64,000 nucleotides of DNA, from positions 285,754 through 349,753 of the forward strand of contig NZ_CANMKO010000005.1 of assembly GCF_947498515.1 (NCBI RefSeq), read 5' to 3'. The notes beneath the pieces are model-generated. The model searched no databases. It was not told the DNA's origin and worked only from the letters and a program-made list of their open reading frames with translations. Source of the stretch: an uncultured Pelagimonas sp. Its GTDB lineage: Bacteria > Pseudomonadota > Alphaproteobacteria > Rhodobacterales > Rhodobacteraceae. Every line of letters begins with the position of its first letter. Position 1 is the stretch's first letter. Below, piece by piece: positions 15,797 through 25,257 of the stretch. A program made the position numbers and the translations under genes.

Positions 15797-16741
15797 ATGA
15801 CCACCCCACATCAAGATCGCCCTCTTCTCGGCATTTCCCTCATGCTCGGCTTTTGCGTCCTTATTCCTTATAGTGACGCCTTGGCCAAATTGCTTGGCCC
15901 ACATCTTTCGGTGGGCCAGCTGGTGACCCTGCGATTCATCTTTCAAGGGCTGATCCTGATCCCGCTCGTTATTCTGACACGCCGCCCTTGGCGCGCATCG
16001 GGGCGCACGTTGGCTTTGATCATGGCGCGAACGGTTCTACAAATCCTTGGCATCGGGTTGATGTTCACCTCGCTGATCTACCTGCCCTTGGCAGATGCGG
16101 TGGCGATTGCCTTTGTCATGCCGTTTATCATGCTTCTTCTGGGCCATTGGTTTTTGGGTGAAGAGGTTGGCTCTCGTCGGCTTATCGCCTGCGCCGTTGG
16201 GTTTGTTGGCACCCTGCTTGTTGTGCAACCGGCCTTCAGCGATGTCGGCTGGCCCGCATTGCTCCCGCTTGGGGTTGCGGTTGATTTTGCGTTGTTCATG
16301 TTGATCACACGGAAAATCTCGGGCCAAACCGATCCCATCGGGATGCAGGCCCTCTCTGCGCCTTTGGCGTTGGTGGTCCTTATCCCGCTACATCTCTTGC
16401 CACTCGACTGGCCGGGTCTAAGCTGGGTCACGCCGCAACCGGCCATTTGGGGGATGGTTGTGGCCATGGGCGTGGTCGGCACCCTTGGCCATCTGCTGAT
16501 GACATGGTCGCTGCGCTATGCGCCGGCCGCAACCTTGGCCCCGATGCAATATCTTGAAATCCCGGCCGCCACGTTCGTCGGATGGTTAATCTTTGCCGAT
16601 CTGCCCGGCCCTCTGGCAAGCCTTGGCATCGCGATCACCATGGCCTCAGGTCTTTACATTATTCTGCGCGAGCAGGCCATCTTGCGGCACTCTGCGACAA
16701 GGTCAAAGTCACCTGAGGCAGGGCCTCGGGCGGCAGAATAA
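15797..16741 (+). CDS. DMT superfamily (EamA) transporter
   Basis: This 314-residue membrane protein has ten predicted helices in two EamA repeats. The first ends GHWFLGEEVGSRRLIACAVG and the second APMQYLEIPAATFVGWLIF. EamA proteins export amino acids, metabolites or drugs. The start at 15797 gives a short N-terminus before the first helix; the frame extends 12 codons upstream. The last 28 codons overlap the 3' end of the opposite-strand thiamine pyrophosphokinase gene by 83 bases. Confidence 0.87.
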   Translation: MTTPHQDRPLLGISLMLGFCVLIPYSDALAKLLGPHLSVGQLVTLRFIFQGLILIPLVILTRRPWRASGRTLALIMARTVLQILGIGLMFTSLIYLPLADAVAIAFVMPFIMLLLGHWFLGEEVGSRRLIACAVGFVGTLLVVQPAFSDVGWPALLPLGVAVDFALFMLITRKISGQTDPIGMQALSAPLALVVLIPLHLLPLDWPGLSWVTPQPAIWGMVVAMGVVGTLGHLLMTWSLRYAPAATLAPMQYLEIPAATFVGWLIFADLPGPLASLGIAITMASGLYIILREQAILRHSATRSKSPEAGPRAAE

Positions 16742-17354
16742 TCAACATCCCAGGCCCATCCATCTCCAATGTCACCGGGCCGGTAACCTCGTTTGACGTT
16801 CCGATCCGCCCGTCCGGGCTAAATTCTATCCCGTCTATTGGCCAGCGAAGTCCCTCGGACCGTCCTGTAACTTCAGCCATGGGAAAGAGGGAAAACCGCA
16901 TCCCGATTGGCAGGTCCAAAACAAGTCTAGGAGGCGCAACCAAAACCACGTCATGCGCCCCCACCAAAACACAGCACTGATCGGACCGGCGCACCAACAC
17001 GGTTAACGCCGCCAGCTGGTGATCGACCCGCGCACCCAGAAATCCGTGTGCTTCGATTAGCGGGGCCTCGATGTGGCGCAGGCATTTGTCAAAGTCGGTG
17101 CTATCTTGTTCGGCGATATGCATCAACACACCCGGAGCCAATTGCGCCTGTAGCGCTGGATCAAGCGAATCCATGTCACCAATCACAGAATCAGGCATAC
17201 GCCCGCGCGCCAACACCTCGGCCGCGCCGCCATCAGCCGCCACAATGGTTTGTGACACCTTCATCGCATTGGTTAACGCGTCCTCGGCGCACTCCCCGCC
17301 GCCAACCAATAAAACAGGGCTCAGAGCGTGAACAATTTTAGTATTCATGTCCAA
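16659..17354 (-). CDS. Thiamine pyrophosphokinase
   Basis: This 231-residue enzyme transfers pyrophosphate from ATP to thiamine to make thiamine diphosphate. It has the N-terminal catalytic domain with ADGGA at residues 40-44, GDMDS at 59-63 and DSTDFDK at 84-90, then FLGARVDHQLA, and a C-terminal beta thiamine-binding domain. The start may be 17354 or the ATG two codons later (17348). No thiamine biosynthesis genes are adjacent. Its 3' end overlaps the convergent EamA gene. Confidence 0.9.
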   Translation of the reverse strand: MDMNTKIVHALSPVLLVGGGECAEDALTNAMKVSQTIVAADGGAAEVLARGRMPDSVIGDMDSLDPALQAQLAPGVLMHIAEQDSTDFDKCLRHIEAPLIEAHGFLGARVDHQLAALTVLVRRSDQCCVLVGAHDVVLVAPPRLVLDLPIGMRFSLFPMAEVTGRSEGLRWPIDGIEFSPDGRIGTSNEVTGPVTLEMDGPGMLIILPPEALPQVTLTLSQSAARWPARAE

Positions 17355-17486
17355 TTAATGGCCTTTTAGGAAACAGATCACAATCATGCCACGAAATGAT
17401 ACGCTGAAGATCACAGATTCGGTCAGCTTTCGACGCGGTCTACATGGTAAACACATTGTTGCAGAACGAATGAAAGTGAGCAGCAC

Positions 17487-20006
17487 ATGGTGAGTTCGAG
17501 CAAGATTCTTACAGTGTCTTATGGCACCTTTTCTTGCACCGCAGAAGGATTCGAAGATCCGCTGGCGGTGATGAAAGATACAACGCATTTTTTCCGCTCC
17601 GTTGTGGGCGAAGATCGTTTTTTTGGCGCTGAGCCGCCACAGTTTGATCCGGAACTGGCATCCGAATTGATGCGCGAACAACTCGCGTCACATCAAGGTG
17701 GTCAGGTACGGCTGGATTTGCCCGGTGCCTCTGTTGGCAAAGCAACGGCTGCGTCTTCTGGTGCATTGGCCGCGGCGTTGGCCGCGGGTCCGACCCGTGC
17801 AAAAGCCGAAGAGCACGCACTTCCTGATGATGATACCATCGAAGCAACGGCCTATGAGCCCGAGGTTGAACACCTTGAGGTCTCAGAGCCAGTTTCCGAG
17901 GAACTCACAGCCGAACGCGATGCAGTCGAAGACGCCCCTGCAGCGTCAGATGAGACATTGATCGCAGATACCACACAAGAGACGGATGATCTCGACCTTG
18001 ACGCATTGCTTGTCGAGGACGCAGATCAGGCGGCCGACCTGGCCGAGCCGGTTGGGAACGCGCCTGCTCCGCGTCCCACCGGTGCCGCCAGTGTTGCTGC
18101 CAAACTGGACCGCATTCGTGCCGTTGTTGCCGACAATGACGCCAGTGACGCCCTTGCCGAAGACGAAAATGATGATGACGCTCTAAGCGCTCTACTGGCC
18201 AATGCCACGGCACAAGCAGATCATAGTGTGGATTCTGCCGCTGATGTCTCAGACGACGTTGTCGAAACGGTCGAAGATGCCGCTGAGCTTGTGGATGACA
18301 ATCTCTTCACCGATACAATTGCCGGGTTGATGCAGGCCGATGTTGAAGGCCAGAGCGCCGATCAGGATGACCTTGAAGCGTCAGAGGACATCACGCCTGA
18401 ACCGGAACCCAATCTAGATCAGGTGCTGGAAACAGCCTTTGACGAAGACGAAGGTGAATTTGACCTCGTTGCGGCTTTGGATCAAGTCGACAAAGCCGAA
18501 AGCGAACAGGCGCTGGTTGAAGACGATGATCCTTTGGCGGCCTGGGATGACGATGTCGAGGAAGACGATGCAGATCACGGGCATAGTGACATTTTGGGCG
18601 GGGATATCGCCGCGGCCGTTGCTGGTCTGACCGACACTGCCTTTGACGACGAAGAGGACGATGCTCTCTTTGACGATGAAACGGTTGAAGAGTTAATGGC
18701 TGAACCAGCATCAGAGCCTGTGCCTGTGATCGACGCCGACCCAGAACCTGAGCCGACCCCTGCGCCACGCCGTGTGCGCGCCCGTGTGGTAAAGGTTAAG
18801 CGCTCTGACTTCGATCGTGCCGTACAATCTGGCCAGCTCGAGGAAGTGGTTGAGGAGGCAAGTGCCGTTCCGACACCGCCCGCTGCCCCGGTTGAAACGC
18901 CACCAGCGACCCCGATGGCCTCAAGCAGCAGCCTCTCTGATGAAGAAGAGGATGAGTTGGCCCGTGAGTTGGCCGCTGTCAAAGCGGAACTGGCTGGCGA
19001 AATGGCTGGTTGGGACGATGAGGACATCGTTGATACTCCCGCCACAAACGACGCGCCCGCACCAAGTGCCGAAGCGGACGATTGGGGTTGGGACGATGAG
19101 GACGAAGACGACCTGGTTGCGGCCACGTCTGATGATGCGCCCTTGCGCCTCGACAACCCCGTCGCACCTGCTGAGCTCGAAATTGATCTGACCGCCGCTA
19201 TCGACGGGGCGCGCAAAGCTGTCAAAATGGCAAGCCCGGCCCGTGCGATGCTGACCGAGCAAAGTGTTGAGGACAATGACACCTCACGCATTCTGGACCA
19301 GACCAACACCGAACTTGAGGAACCAGAAGGCAACCGTCGTCGCAGCGCCATTGCGCATCTGCGCGCCGCCGTGGCTGCGACCAAGGCGGATCGCCTTTTG
19401 GGGCGCAAACCGACCGCAGACGAAGAGACCGAGCCATATCGCGAAGATCTGGCAAACGTCGTGCGTCCGCGCCGCCCACAAGCAGGCGGAGCCCGTACCG
19501 AACGTCCAAGTGTTGAACCTCAACGTGCAGCACCGCTCAAACTGGTCGCGGAACAGCGGGTCGAAGACAGTGCCGACACAGCCGAAGCACCCGCTCCGGT
19601 ACAGGTGACACCTGTGAGACCACGTCGTGTGAGCCGCTCGGCCCCCGCAGCGGCTGCGCCTCAACGTTCTGAACGCCCACAAGAAAACGTCGCTCCGGCT
19701 CCGTTGGCTCAACCGTCTGGCGACAGCGACTTTGCAGCCTATGCCGAAAGCGTTGGTGCTCAAGAGCTACCTGACCTACTCGAAGCGGCGGCGGCGTATA
19801 TGTCTTATGTCGAAGGGTTGGATCAATTCTCACGCCCTCAACTGATGACAACTGTTCGTCAGGCAGAGGCCCAAGAATCGAGCCGCGAAGATCGGTTACG
19901 CAGTTTTGGCCAACTGCTTCGCGACGGCAAGATTGAAAAAACCTCTGGTGGACGCTTTACAGCTTCCGACCGGATAAGCTTCAAGCCATCACGGGCGGCG
20001 GGGTAA
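17487..20006 (+). CDS. Large, highly acidic hypothetical protein
   Basis: This 839-residue protein has conserved-looking ends and a long low-complexity middle. The N-terminus (MVSSSKILTVSYGTFSCTAE, then a DPLAVMKDTTHFFRSVVGEDRFFG segment) and the C-terminus (a helical region from DLLEAAAAYMSYVEGLDQF to KTSGGRFTASDRI) look folded. Roughly residues 100-620 are dominated by Asp, Glu, Ala and Val runs and are probably disordered. There is no signal peptide or membrane helix. I recall similar proteins in other Rhodobacterales, sometimes mislabelled as lipoprotein or CheA, but no function is established. It stands alone and is closed by a strong terminator at 20031-20058. Confidence 0.8.
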   Translation: MVSSSKILTVSYGTFSCTAEGFEDPLAVMKDTTHFFRSVVGEDRFFGAEPPQFDPELASELMREQLASHQGGQVRLDLPGASVGKATAASSGALAAALAAGPTRAKAEEHALPDDDTIEATAYEPEVEHLEVSEPVSEELTAERDAVEDAPAASDETLIADTTQETDDLDLDALLVEDADQAADLAEPVGNAPAPRPTGAASVAAKLDRIRAVVADNDASDALAEDENDDDALSALLANATAQADHSVDSAADVSDDVVETVEDAAELVDDNLFTDTIAGLMQADVEGQSADQDDLEASEDITPEPEPNLDQVLETAFDEDEGEFDLVAALDQVDKAESEQALVEDDDPLAAWDDDVEEDDADHGHSDILGGDIAAAVAGLTDTAFDDEEDDALFDDETVEELMAEPASEPVPVIDADPEPEPTPAPRRVRARVVKVKRSDFDRAVQSGQLEEVVEEASAVPTPPAAPVETPPATPMASSSSLSDEEEDELARELAAVKAELAGEMAGWDDEDIVDTPATNDAPAPSAEADDWGWDDEDEDDLVAATSDDAPLRLDNPVAPAELEIDLTAAIDGARKAVKMASPARAMLTEQSVEDNDTSRILDQTNTELEEPEGNRRRSAIAHLRAAVAATKADRLLGRKPTADEETEPYREDLANVVRPRRPQAGGARTERPSVEPQRAAPLKLVAEQRVEDSADTAEAPAPVQVTPVRPRRVSRSAPAAAAPQRSERPQENVAPAPLAQPSGDSDFAAYAESVGAQELPDLLEAAAAYMSYVEGLDQFSRPQLMTTVRQAEAQESSREDRLRSFGQLLRDGKIEKTSGGRFTASDRISFKPSRAAG

Positions 20007-20030
20007 CACTCGCACGCAAACGACTTCAAA

Positions 20031-20058
20031 AAAGGCGGCTCAGATGAGCCGCCTTTTT
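20031..20058 (+). terminator. Rho-independent terminator after the acidic protein gene
   Basis: A perfect GGCGGCTCA/TGAGCCGCC inverted repeat (20034-20042 with 20045-20053) is flanked by AAA and followed by TTTTT. It begins 24 bases after the stop at 20006. Confidence 0.9.
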
Positions 20059-20133
20059 ACGTTCCGATGGGTACTAAAAGTGGGACGGTGGGTGGGGCGC
20101 ATTTCCAAAGGAAACAGCGCCGACCCGCCGTTC

Positions 20134-20379
20134 TTATTCCTTCGGGTCTTGCTCAGGGTCCGCGTCAGGATCGGCCTGACCAATCCCTAGAAAGATGGGT
20201 TTCAATGGAAACACCCACCCAACGCCCAAGGCCACATAGATCACCAACTCAACGACCTTTGGCAAATCCGAAACCCCAACACGGTTCGCCACTGTCACGG
20301 CCACCATGATATAGATCGGCATGCCAATCAGCAGTATTACCAGCGACCAGCGCCGGCGGGCTTTGTAACTCAGCGCCAC
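20134..20379 (-). CDS. DUF2842 small membrane protein
   Basis: This 81-residue protein has two membrane helices (about residues 12-32 and 43-63), an N-terminal KARRRW basic patch and an acidic C-terminal tail. It matches the DUF2842 family common in alphaproteobacteria; function is unknown. It starts four bases after the purA stop, so it is co-transcribed with purA. Confidence 0.8.
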   Translation of the reverse strand: MALSYKARRRWSLVILLIGMPIYIMVAVTVANRVGVSDLPKVVELVIYVALGVGWVFPLKPIFLGIGQADPDADPEQDPKE

Positions 20380-20383
20380 GCCA

Positions 20384-21697
20384 TCAATCCTCGAACGGGT
20401 CAGTCACAAGAATGGTATCGTCGCGCTCAGGCGAGGTCGAGACCAATGCCGCAGGGCATTCGATCAACTCTTCGATACGACGCACGTATTTCACTGCATT
20501 GGCCGGTAAATCGTTCCAGCTCCGCGCGCCCTCTGTGCTTTCGCTCCAACCCGGCATTTCTTCGTAAATTGGGGTGCAACGCGCCTGCTGATCGGCCGCA
20601 GTCGGCAAATAATCCAGCTTTTCGCCATCCAAATCATAGCCAACGCAAATTTTCAGAGTTTCAAACCCGTCCAAAACGTCCAACTTGGTCAGGCAGATGC
20701 CTTTGATGCCAGACGTGGCACAGGTCTGTCGGACCAAAGCCGCATCGAACCAGCCACAGCGACGCTGGCGCCCGGTTGTGGTGCCAAACTCGTGACCGCG
20801 TTCACCAAGACGCTGACCGTCTGCATCGGGGTTACCTTCGGCGTCTAGCAATTCGGTAGGAAACGGTCCTTCGCCAACACGCGTGGTGTAAGCTTTAACG
20901 ATTCCAAGCACATAGTTGATCGATCCAGGGCCAATCCCGACACCTGTCGCGGCTTGACCCGCAATCACATTCGACGAAGTCACAAAGGGATAGGTCCCGA
21001 AATCAATGTCGAGCAACGCGCCCTGCGCTCCTTCAAACAAAATCCGTTTTCCGGCCTTGCGCTTTTCGTTCAAGACTTTCCACACCGGAGCTGCATAGGG
21101 CAGGATTTCAGCCGCGATCTCTTTGAGCTGTGCTACAAGCGCATTACGATCAACCGGCTCGATTCCGAGACCTTTGCGCAGTGGATCATGGTGCTGCAAC
21201 GCGCGATCAACACGGGCTTCAAGGGTCGCTTCGTCCGCCAAATCAGCCACGCGCACAGAGCGGCGGCCAACCTTATCCTCATAGGCTGGTCCAATCCCGC
21301 GACCTGTGGTGCCGATCTTCGTGCCTTTCGATGCGGCCTCTTCACGGGCGCGATCAAGCTCTCCGTGAATCGGTAGGATTAGCGGTGTGTTCTCAGCAAT
21401 CATCAAGGTCTCGGGCGAAATTTCGACGCCCTGATCACGTACCGTGGCGATCTCTTTGACAAGATGCCAAGGGTCCAAAACCACGCCATTGCCGATCACC
21501 GACAATTTGCCACCACGCACCACACCAGATGGAAGCGCATGAAGTTTATAGACTTTTCCGTCTACAACCAAAGTGTGGCCCGCATTGTGGCCACCCTGGA
21601 ATCGCGCAATTACATCTGCGCGGCTCGACAGCCAGTCCACAATCTTGCCTTTGCCTTCGTCGCCCCACTGGGCGCCCACGACAACCACATTCGCCAT
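20384..21697 (-). CDS. purA: Adenylosuccinate synthetase
   Basis: This 437-residue GTP-dependent ligase converts IMP and aspartate to adenylosuccinate, the first committed step to AMP. It has the family P-loop [11 protein letters not shown] at residues 8-18, the GGHNAGHT loop, [13 protein letters not shown] and the [12 protein letters not shown] signature. Length is normal for bacteria. It is followed by DUF2842 and is divergent from the GNAT gene. Confidence 0.97.
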   Translation of the reverse strand: MANVVVVGAQWGDEGKGKIVDWLSSRADVIARFQGGHNAGHTLVVDGKVYKLHALPSGVVRGGKLSVIGNGVVLDPWHLVKEIATVRDQGVEISPETLMIAENTPLILPIHGELDRAREEAASKGTKIGTTGRGIGPAYEDKVGRRSVRVADLADEATLEARVDRALQHHDPLRKGLGIEPVDRNALVAQLKEIAAEILPYAAPVWKVLNEKRKAGKRILFEGAQGALLDIDFGTYPFVTSSNVIAGQAATGVGIGPGSINYVLGIVKAYTTRVGEGPFPTELLDAEGNPDADGQRLGERGHEFGTTTGRQRRCGWFDAALVRQTCATSGIKGICLTKLDVLDGFETLKICVGYDLDGEKLDYLPTAADQQARCTPIYEEMPGWSESTEGARSWNDLPANAVKYVRRIEELIECPAALVSTSPERDDTILVTDPFED

Positions 21698-21770
21698 AAC
21701 TCATCCTCTCGGTGATGGTTTTCAAACCCGCGCCGGTATATCCAAGCGTATCGCAACAGGAAACCGCAAA

Positions 21771-22283
21771 ATGGACGCATCTGCACAAACCGTCATTTCT
21801 TATCGATGGGCGACCGCCGAAGACTATGAAACTTTGGGCAAAATCATGTTTGCAGCCATTCACGCGGAACCGAGCCCCTACACGCCTGCTCAAAGGCTTG
21901 CTTGGTGCCCGAAACCGCCCTCAGGTGCAGATTGGATGGCCAAGCTCGCATCCCAACAAGTCGCTGTTGTCGAGATCGATCAAAAACTGGTTGGGATGAT
22001 GACCTTAGAGGAAACCGGCTACCTTGATCTTGCCTTTCTCCTGCCGCAGGCACGCGGTCAGGGGCATTTGGCCAAGCTGCTTGAAATGATCAAAGATCGC
22101 GTCCGCGACTATAAGCTTGATAAAATCATCACCCATGCCAGCCTCGCTGCTCAATCGCCGTTTACAGCCTTGGGGTTTCATACCCTTCACCACGAATCTG
22201 TGCCGCGAAATGGCGAAACCCTGCAACGGGCTGAAATGCGCCTTGAGCTCAAAAACACTGGACGCGACGCGTCAATCCGCTAG
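21771..22283 (+). CDS. GNAT family N-acetyltransferase
   Basis: This 170-residue protein has the GNAT layout: an N-terminal YRWATAEDYETLGKIMF, a beta4 region MTLEETGYLDLAFLLP, the acetyl-CoA pyrophosphate loop QARGQGHLAKLL (R/Q-x-x-G-x-G/A) and a C-terminal SPFTALGFHTLHHE. The start at 21771 is chosen because the frame upstream lies within the purA 5' end. The acceptor substrate is unknown. Confidence 0.85.
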   Translation: MDASAQTVISYRWATAEDYETLGKIMFAAIHAEPSPYTPAQRLAWCPKPPSGADWMAKLASQQVAVVEIDQKLVGMMTLEETGYLDLAFLLPQARGQGHLAKLLEMIKDRVRDYKLDKIITHASLAAQSPFTALGFHTLHHESVPRNGETLQRAEMRLELKNTGRDASIR

Positions 22284-22323
22284 ACAAGACGTCGCCCAAA
22301 TCGGGCCCTAACCGGAGAGCATT

Positions 22324-22719
22324 ATGAGTTTCTTTCTGCGCTGGCTGTTTGCCTTTGTCCTTTTGGCCGCGACCTATAACCCAACCGAGTGGAACTATGT
22401 CCGCTGGGCCATGGCAAATTGGGATGCCCAATTGCCTTTGGTTGTGTTGGCCGGTTTGGTTTTGGTGATTGGCTATGTGATCTATATCCGCGCCACGCTG
22501 CGCAGCATCGGCGGCTTTGGCATGCTCTTGGTGGCGGCCTTGGTCGGTGCCATTCTCTGGGTTCTTTGGGATTTTGGCCTGTTGGATTTTGAAAACCCCA
22601 AGGTCACCACTTGGGTTGGCACTCTTGCCCTATCCATCGTGTTGGCAGTGGGCCTGAGCTGGTCGATCATACGGCGCAAGTTGTCGGGTCAGGTCGATAC
22701 CGACGACGTAGAGGAATAG
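22324..22719 (+). CDS. DUF6524 family membrane protein
   Basis: This 131-residue protein has four predicted membrane helices and opens MSFFLRWLFAFVLLAATYNP, a start I associate with the DUF6524 family of alphaproteobacteria. No function is known. A GGAGAG ribosome site precedes the ATG. It follows the GNAT gene by 40 bases and is convergent with the nitrile hydratase operon. Confidence 0.75.
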   Translation: MSFFLRWLFAFVLLAATYNPTEWNYVRWAMANWDAQLPLVVLAGLVLVIGYVIYIRATLRSIGGFGMLLVAALVGAILWVLWDFGLLDFENPKVTTWVGTLALSIVLAVGLSWSIIRRKLSGQVDTDDVEE

Positions 22720-22725
22720 AGGTAG

Positions 22726-22743
22726 GGTGGGATTCATCCCACC
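22726..22743. terminator. Possible bidirectional stem-loop between convergent genes
   Basis: GGTGGGAT and ATCCCACC form a perfect eight-base inverted repeat with a two-base centre, exactly at the junction of two convergent genes and overlapping the stop codon of the nitrile hydratase accessory gene. There is no T-run, so intrinsic termination is uncertain. Confidence 0.4.
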
Positions 22744-23069
22744 TCCCCGGTTTCAACGCGCACAGGATCGCCATGTGGGGTTGATAAATAGGCGCGTTCC
22801 CAACTGGATTTCAGCGCGCTTAGCGCCTCCATTTCGGCAACAGACTTAGCTGCACAAATGTGCTCCAGAGCCGTGACCCAAGCGAGAAAATAGTCGTCAC
22901 CGCCGTCTAGCTCCTTGGCCAAACCGTTTTCAGCCAGAACCGCGCCAAAAACCTCGGTCCATTCGGGCCACTCAAAAACGCCACGCTCGTTTAGATAGAC
23001 CGCCAAGGCAAAGGCCTGAGCATGCCATGGTGCCTGAAACACCGGCTCTGGGGCTTCAGAGCCGCTCAT
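22734..23069 (-). CDS. Nitrile hydratase accessory protein (activator / cobalt chaperone)
   Basis: This 111-residue protein matches small NHase accessory proteins (FQAPWHAQAFALAVYLNERGVFEWPEW, then YFLAWVTALEHI), which resemble the beta-subunit N-terminal part and help insert cobalt into the alpha subunit. I start it at 23069, where its ATG overlaps the beta-subunit stop (ATGA). It is the last gene of the alpha-beta-accessory operon. Confidence 0.85.
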   Translation of the reverse strand: MSGSEAPEPVFQAPWHAQAFALAVYLNERGVFEWPEWTEVFGAVLAENGLAKELDGGDDYFLAWVTALEHICAAKSVAEMEALSALKSSWERAYLSTPHGDPVRVETGEVG

Positions 23070-23746
23070 GCCACCGGTTCCAAATAGCTTTGCCAAAGAT
23101 CACAGGTCACCTCATCTCCGGCTCGTTCTGGCTCCCCCCACAGGTCCCCGGCGTCAAAAACCACCGTGTAAAGCGGCTCGGGCTGCTCCCCCAAACGGTG
23201 CGCGGAGGCGTCTGGTAAAACGTGACACCCGTGAGACAAGATGACTTCACCTTCAACACCGGCGGCATAGGTGGGCAATCTTGTGTGACCACCATCAACA
23301 AATAGATTGCGGGCGATGCGCCGGGTTTTTACCCGATCCCCAACTGCAAATTGCGGAGCCGGGCCTAGCCGATCCGCAGGGCCACCCGCCGCCAATACAC
23401 CAGCAACGTTTTGGGCCTCTAGCTTGCGCTCTTTCAGGGCGTCAGGCGCAGGCTGCACAATCTGTCCTGCCAACTCATCCCTAGTCACCACGCCACTTTG
23501 GACAAGCAAATCAGCCAGTCCGCCCATCCATTTTTCATAATAGGTAAATCGGCTGTAATCTTTTGGGGAAAGACATTCGCGAGCGTGGCGGGAAATATCA
23601 ATATTCCACTTGCCCAAAGCCCCAGCGGCAAGCGTCAATGCCAAAGCACGGGCATGCCAATCTTTGGCAAAAGCCGGATCAGTGTCGGAGCCAACCGGAA
23701 CCGGTCCGTCGCCAAACCGCCCGCCCATGTCGTGAACCCGGCTCAT
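23066..23746 (-). CDS. Nitrile hydratase beta subunit
   Basis: This 226-residue subunit has the N-terminal [17 protein letters not shown] signature, central [17 protein letters not shown], and a C-terminal SH3-like barrel containing [25 protein letters not shown] and [13 protein letters not shown]. It pairs with the alpha subunit to hydrate nitriles to amides. Its start overlaps the alpha stop by four bases and its stop overlaps the accessory gene start by four bases. Confidence 0.95.
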   Translation of the reverse strand: MSRVHDMGGRFGDGPVPVGSDTDPAFAKDWHARALALTLAAGALGKWNIDISRHARECLSPKDYSRFTYYEKWMGGLADLLVQSGVVTRDELAGQIVQPAPDALKERKLEAQNVAGVLAAGGPADRLGPAPQFAVGDRVKTRRIARNLFVDGGHTRLPTYAAGVEGEVILSHGCHVLPDASAHRLGEQPEPLYTVVFDAGDLWGEPERAGDEVTCDLWQSYLEPVA

Positions 23747-24411
23747 GTGGTCACCTCTTTGGCGAGGCCGGTCCCAATCATCGAATCGCGGGTGACAAGG
23801 TTTGCCAGCTCAGCTTCACTCATCCCCTCCGTCCCTTTCGGACGTTGCGGAATGATCAGATACCGAACTTCGGCGGTCGAATCCCAAACGCGCACTTTTT
23901 TATTCTCAGGCAAAACCACACCAAACTCGGCCAAGACTTTGCGCGGTTCCCGAACGACTCGGGCGCGGTAAGCGTCGGATTTGTACCAACCCGGCGGAAT
24001 GCCCAAAAGCGGCCATGGATAACAAGAACACAGGGTGCAAACGACGATATTATGTACCGCTTCGGTGTTCTGAACCGCCACCATATGTTCGCCCTGACGC
24101 CCGTAAAAGCCCATCTCGCTGACGGCGGCGGTGGCGTCTGACATCAAAGCAGCATGAAATTCAGCGTCAATCCAAGCCCGCGCCACGACTTGGGCACCGT
24201 TTTGTGGCCCAACCTTGTGCGCGTAGGTTTCGATGATGGCATCCAGTGCGCTGGGATCAAGCAATCCCTTGCGTTCTAGAAGCGTTTCCAAGGCCTTGAC
24301 CCGCAAAGCAGGATCCGGCGGAAGCAGTGAATGCGGGGGGCAATCGTCGTGGTGATCATGAGGCATGGCGTGATCATGGCGCGACTGTTGGCCTGCGTCC
24401 AGCGCTTTCAC
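23743..24411 (-). CDS. Nitrile hydratase alpha subunit, cobalt type
   Basis: This 222-residue catalytic subunit carries the metal claw VCTLCSC at residues 124-130 followed by YPWP. Threonine at the second position of the claw (CTLC rather than CSLC) marks the cobalt-type enzyme; two of the cysteines become oxidised. Ahead of the fold is a His/Asp-rich segment ([12 protein letters not shown]). Two starts are possible: GTG at 24411 or ATG at 24366, which begins exactly at the His-rich segment; neither has a clear ribosome site. No amidase or nitrile-forming gene is adjacent. Confidence 0.95.
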   Translation of the reverse strand: MKALDAGQQSRHDHAMPHDHHDDCPPHSLLPPDPALRVKALETLLERKGLLDPSALDAIIETYAHKVGPQNGAQVVARAWIDAEFHAALMSDATAAVSEMGFYGRQGEHMVAVQNTEAVHNIVVCTLCSCYPWPLLGIPPGWYKSDAYRARVVREPRKVLAEFGVVLPENKKVRVWDSTAEVRYLIIPQRPKGTEGMSEAELANLVTRDSMIGTGLAKEVTT

Positions 24412-24495
24412 GCCCGATAGACGCGACTACCGCTTGCACCGCGCCCGCGCATCCCCTACATAGCCCGGCAGAACCGAATGTATGCTGCAGGCCCC

Positions 24496-24870
24496 ATGGA
24501 AAACGTCATTCTCATTGTCCACCTTCTTCTTGCCCTCGCCCTTATCGGCGTGGTGCTCATGCAGCGTTCCGAAGGCGGTGGCCTCGGGATGGGTGGCGGA
24601 GGCGGGGCCATGAGCCAACGCTCGGCCGCAACAGCCATGGGCAAAGTGACCTGGGTTTTGGCGATTGCCTTTATCATCACCTCGATCACCCTGACGGTGA
24701 TTTCGGCGAAAAACGCGTCGGGCACATCGATCCTTGATCGCGTCGGTGGCGGTGCTCCTGCTGCTCAGCAAAGCGCCGATCCAGCTGGCGATTTGGACAC
24801 CGATGCACTTCTTCCGCCGCCAACAGCGGGCGGTGACGCAGATGCGCCATTGGTACCGCGCGCCGACTAA
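24496..24870 (+). CDS. secG: Preprotein translocase subunit SecG
   Basis: This 124-residue protein has two membrane helices flanking the SecG hallmark VLMQRSEGGGLGMGGGGG, then MSQRSAATAMGKVTWVLAI and a Pro/Ala-rich cytoplasmic tail. It is a non-essential partner of SecYE in protein export. The start at 24496 (MENVIL) is preferred; another ATG lies six codons upstream. It is followed by a strong terminator and then pyrG, a common order. Confidence 0.92.
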   Translation: MENVILIVHLLLALALIGVVLMQRSEGGGLGMGGGGGAMSQRSAATAMGKVTWVLAIAFIITSITLTVISAKNASGTSILDRVGGGAPAAQQSADPAGDLDTDALLPPPTAGGDADAPLVPRAD

Positions 24871-24890
24871 GGCCGGGTCAAACCATCACG

Positions 24891-24927
24891 AAAAAAGGGC
24901 GGCTGTTTCGGCCGCCCGTTCTTTTTC
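24891..24927 (+). terminator. Rho-independent terminator after secG
   Basis: Arms GGGCGGC (24897-24903) and GCCGCCC (24911-24917) with a seven-base centre are flanked by an A-run and followed by GTTCTTTTT. Confidence 0.88.
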
Positions 24928-25257
24928 CCGGATTGATGTCGTCCAAGCTGCTTTGTGACGATCTTTTCACAGTTCAAAAGGCCTAGCCCATGTCGCCCCT
25001 GTCAGGACGAGATCCCTGTTGTCATGCCTCACTGCCAGTATTTGCCGTTAGTTCTGCGCGAAACAGGCCCCTAAGCGGGTTTTGTTCTCTTGGCCTGATC
25101 CACAACAGTTTGCAGGTCTCGAAAATCCAGCAACATCATCTTGCGCTGAGCTTGCCAACGCCTCTCGAATCCTCTATATCTCGGCTCCCGTGATATAGCT
25201 CGGCAAATTCTCAGCCTAAGCTCATAATAATACGCAAAATCACGGGGTTAGCCCAAT
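24928..25257. other. Intergenic region upstream of pyrG, no gene recognised
   Basis: About 330 bases separate the secG terminator from pyrG. The only open frame (24990-25193) has no family features, Pro/Ser-rich composition and no ribosome site. The last 60 bases are AT-richer than the rest and probably hold the pyrG promoter. No riboswitch-like structure was seen. Confidence 0.6.

Noticed and set aside
24990..25193. 67-residue open frame upstream of pyrG
   Set aside because: No ribosome site, no family resemblance, and it sits in a promoter-like spacer.
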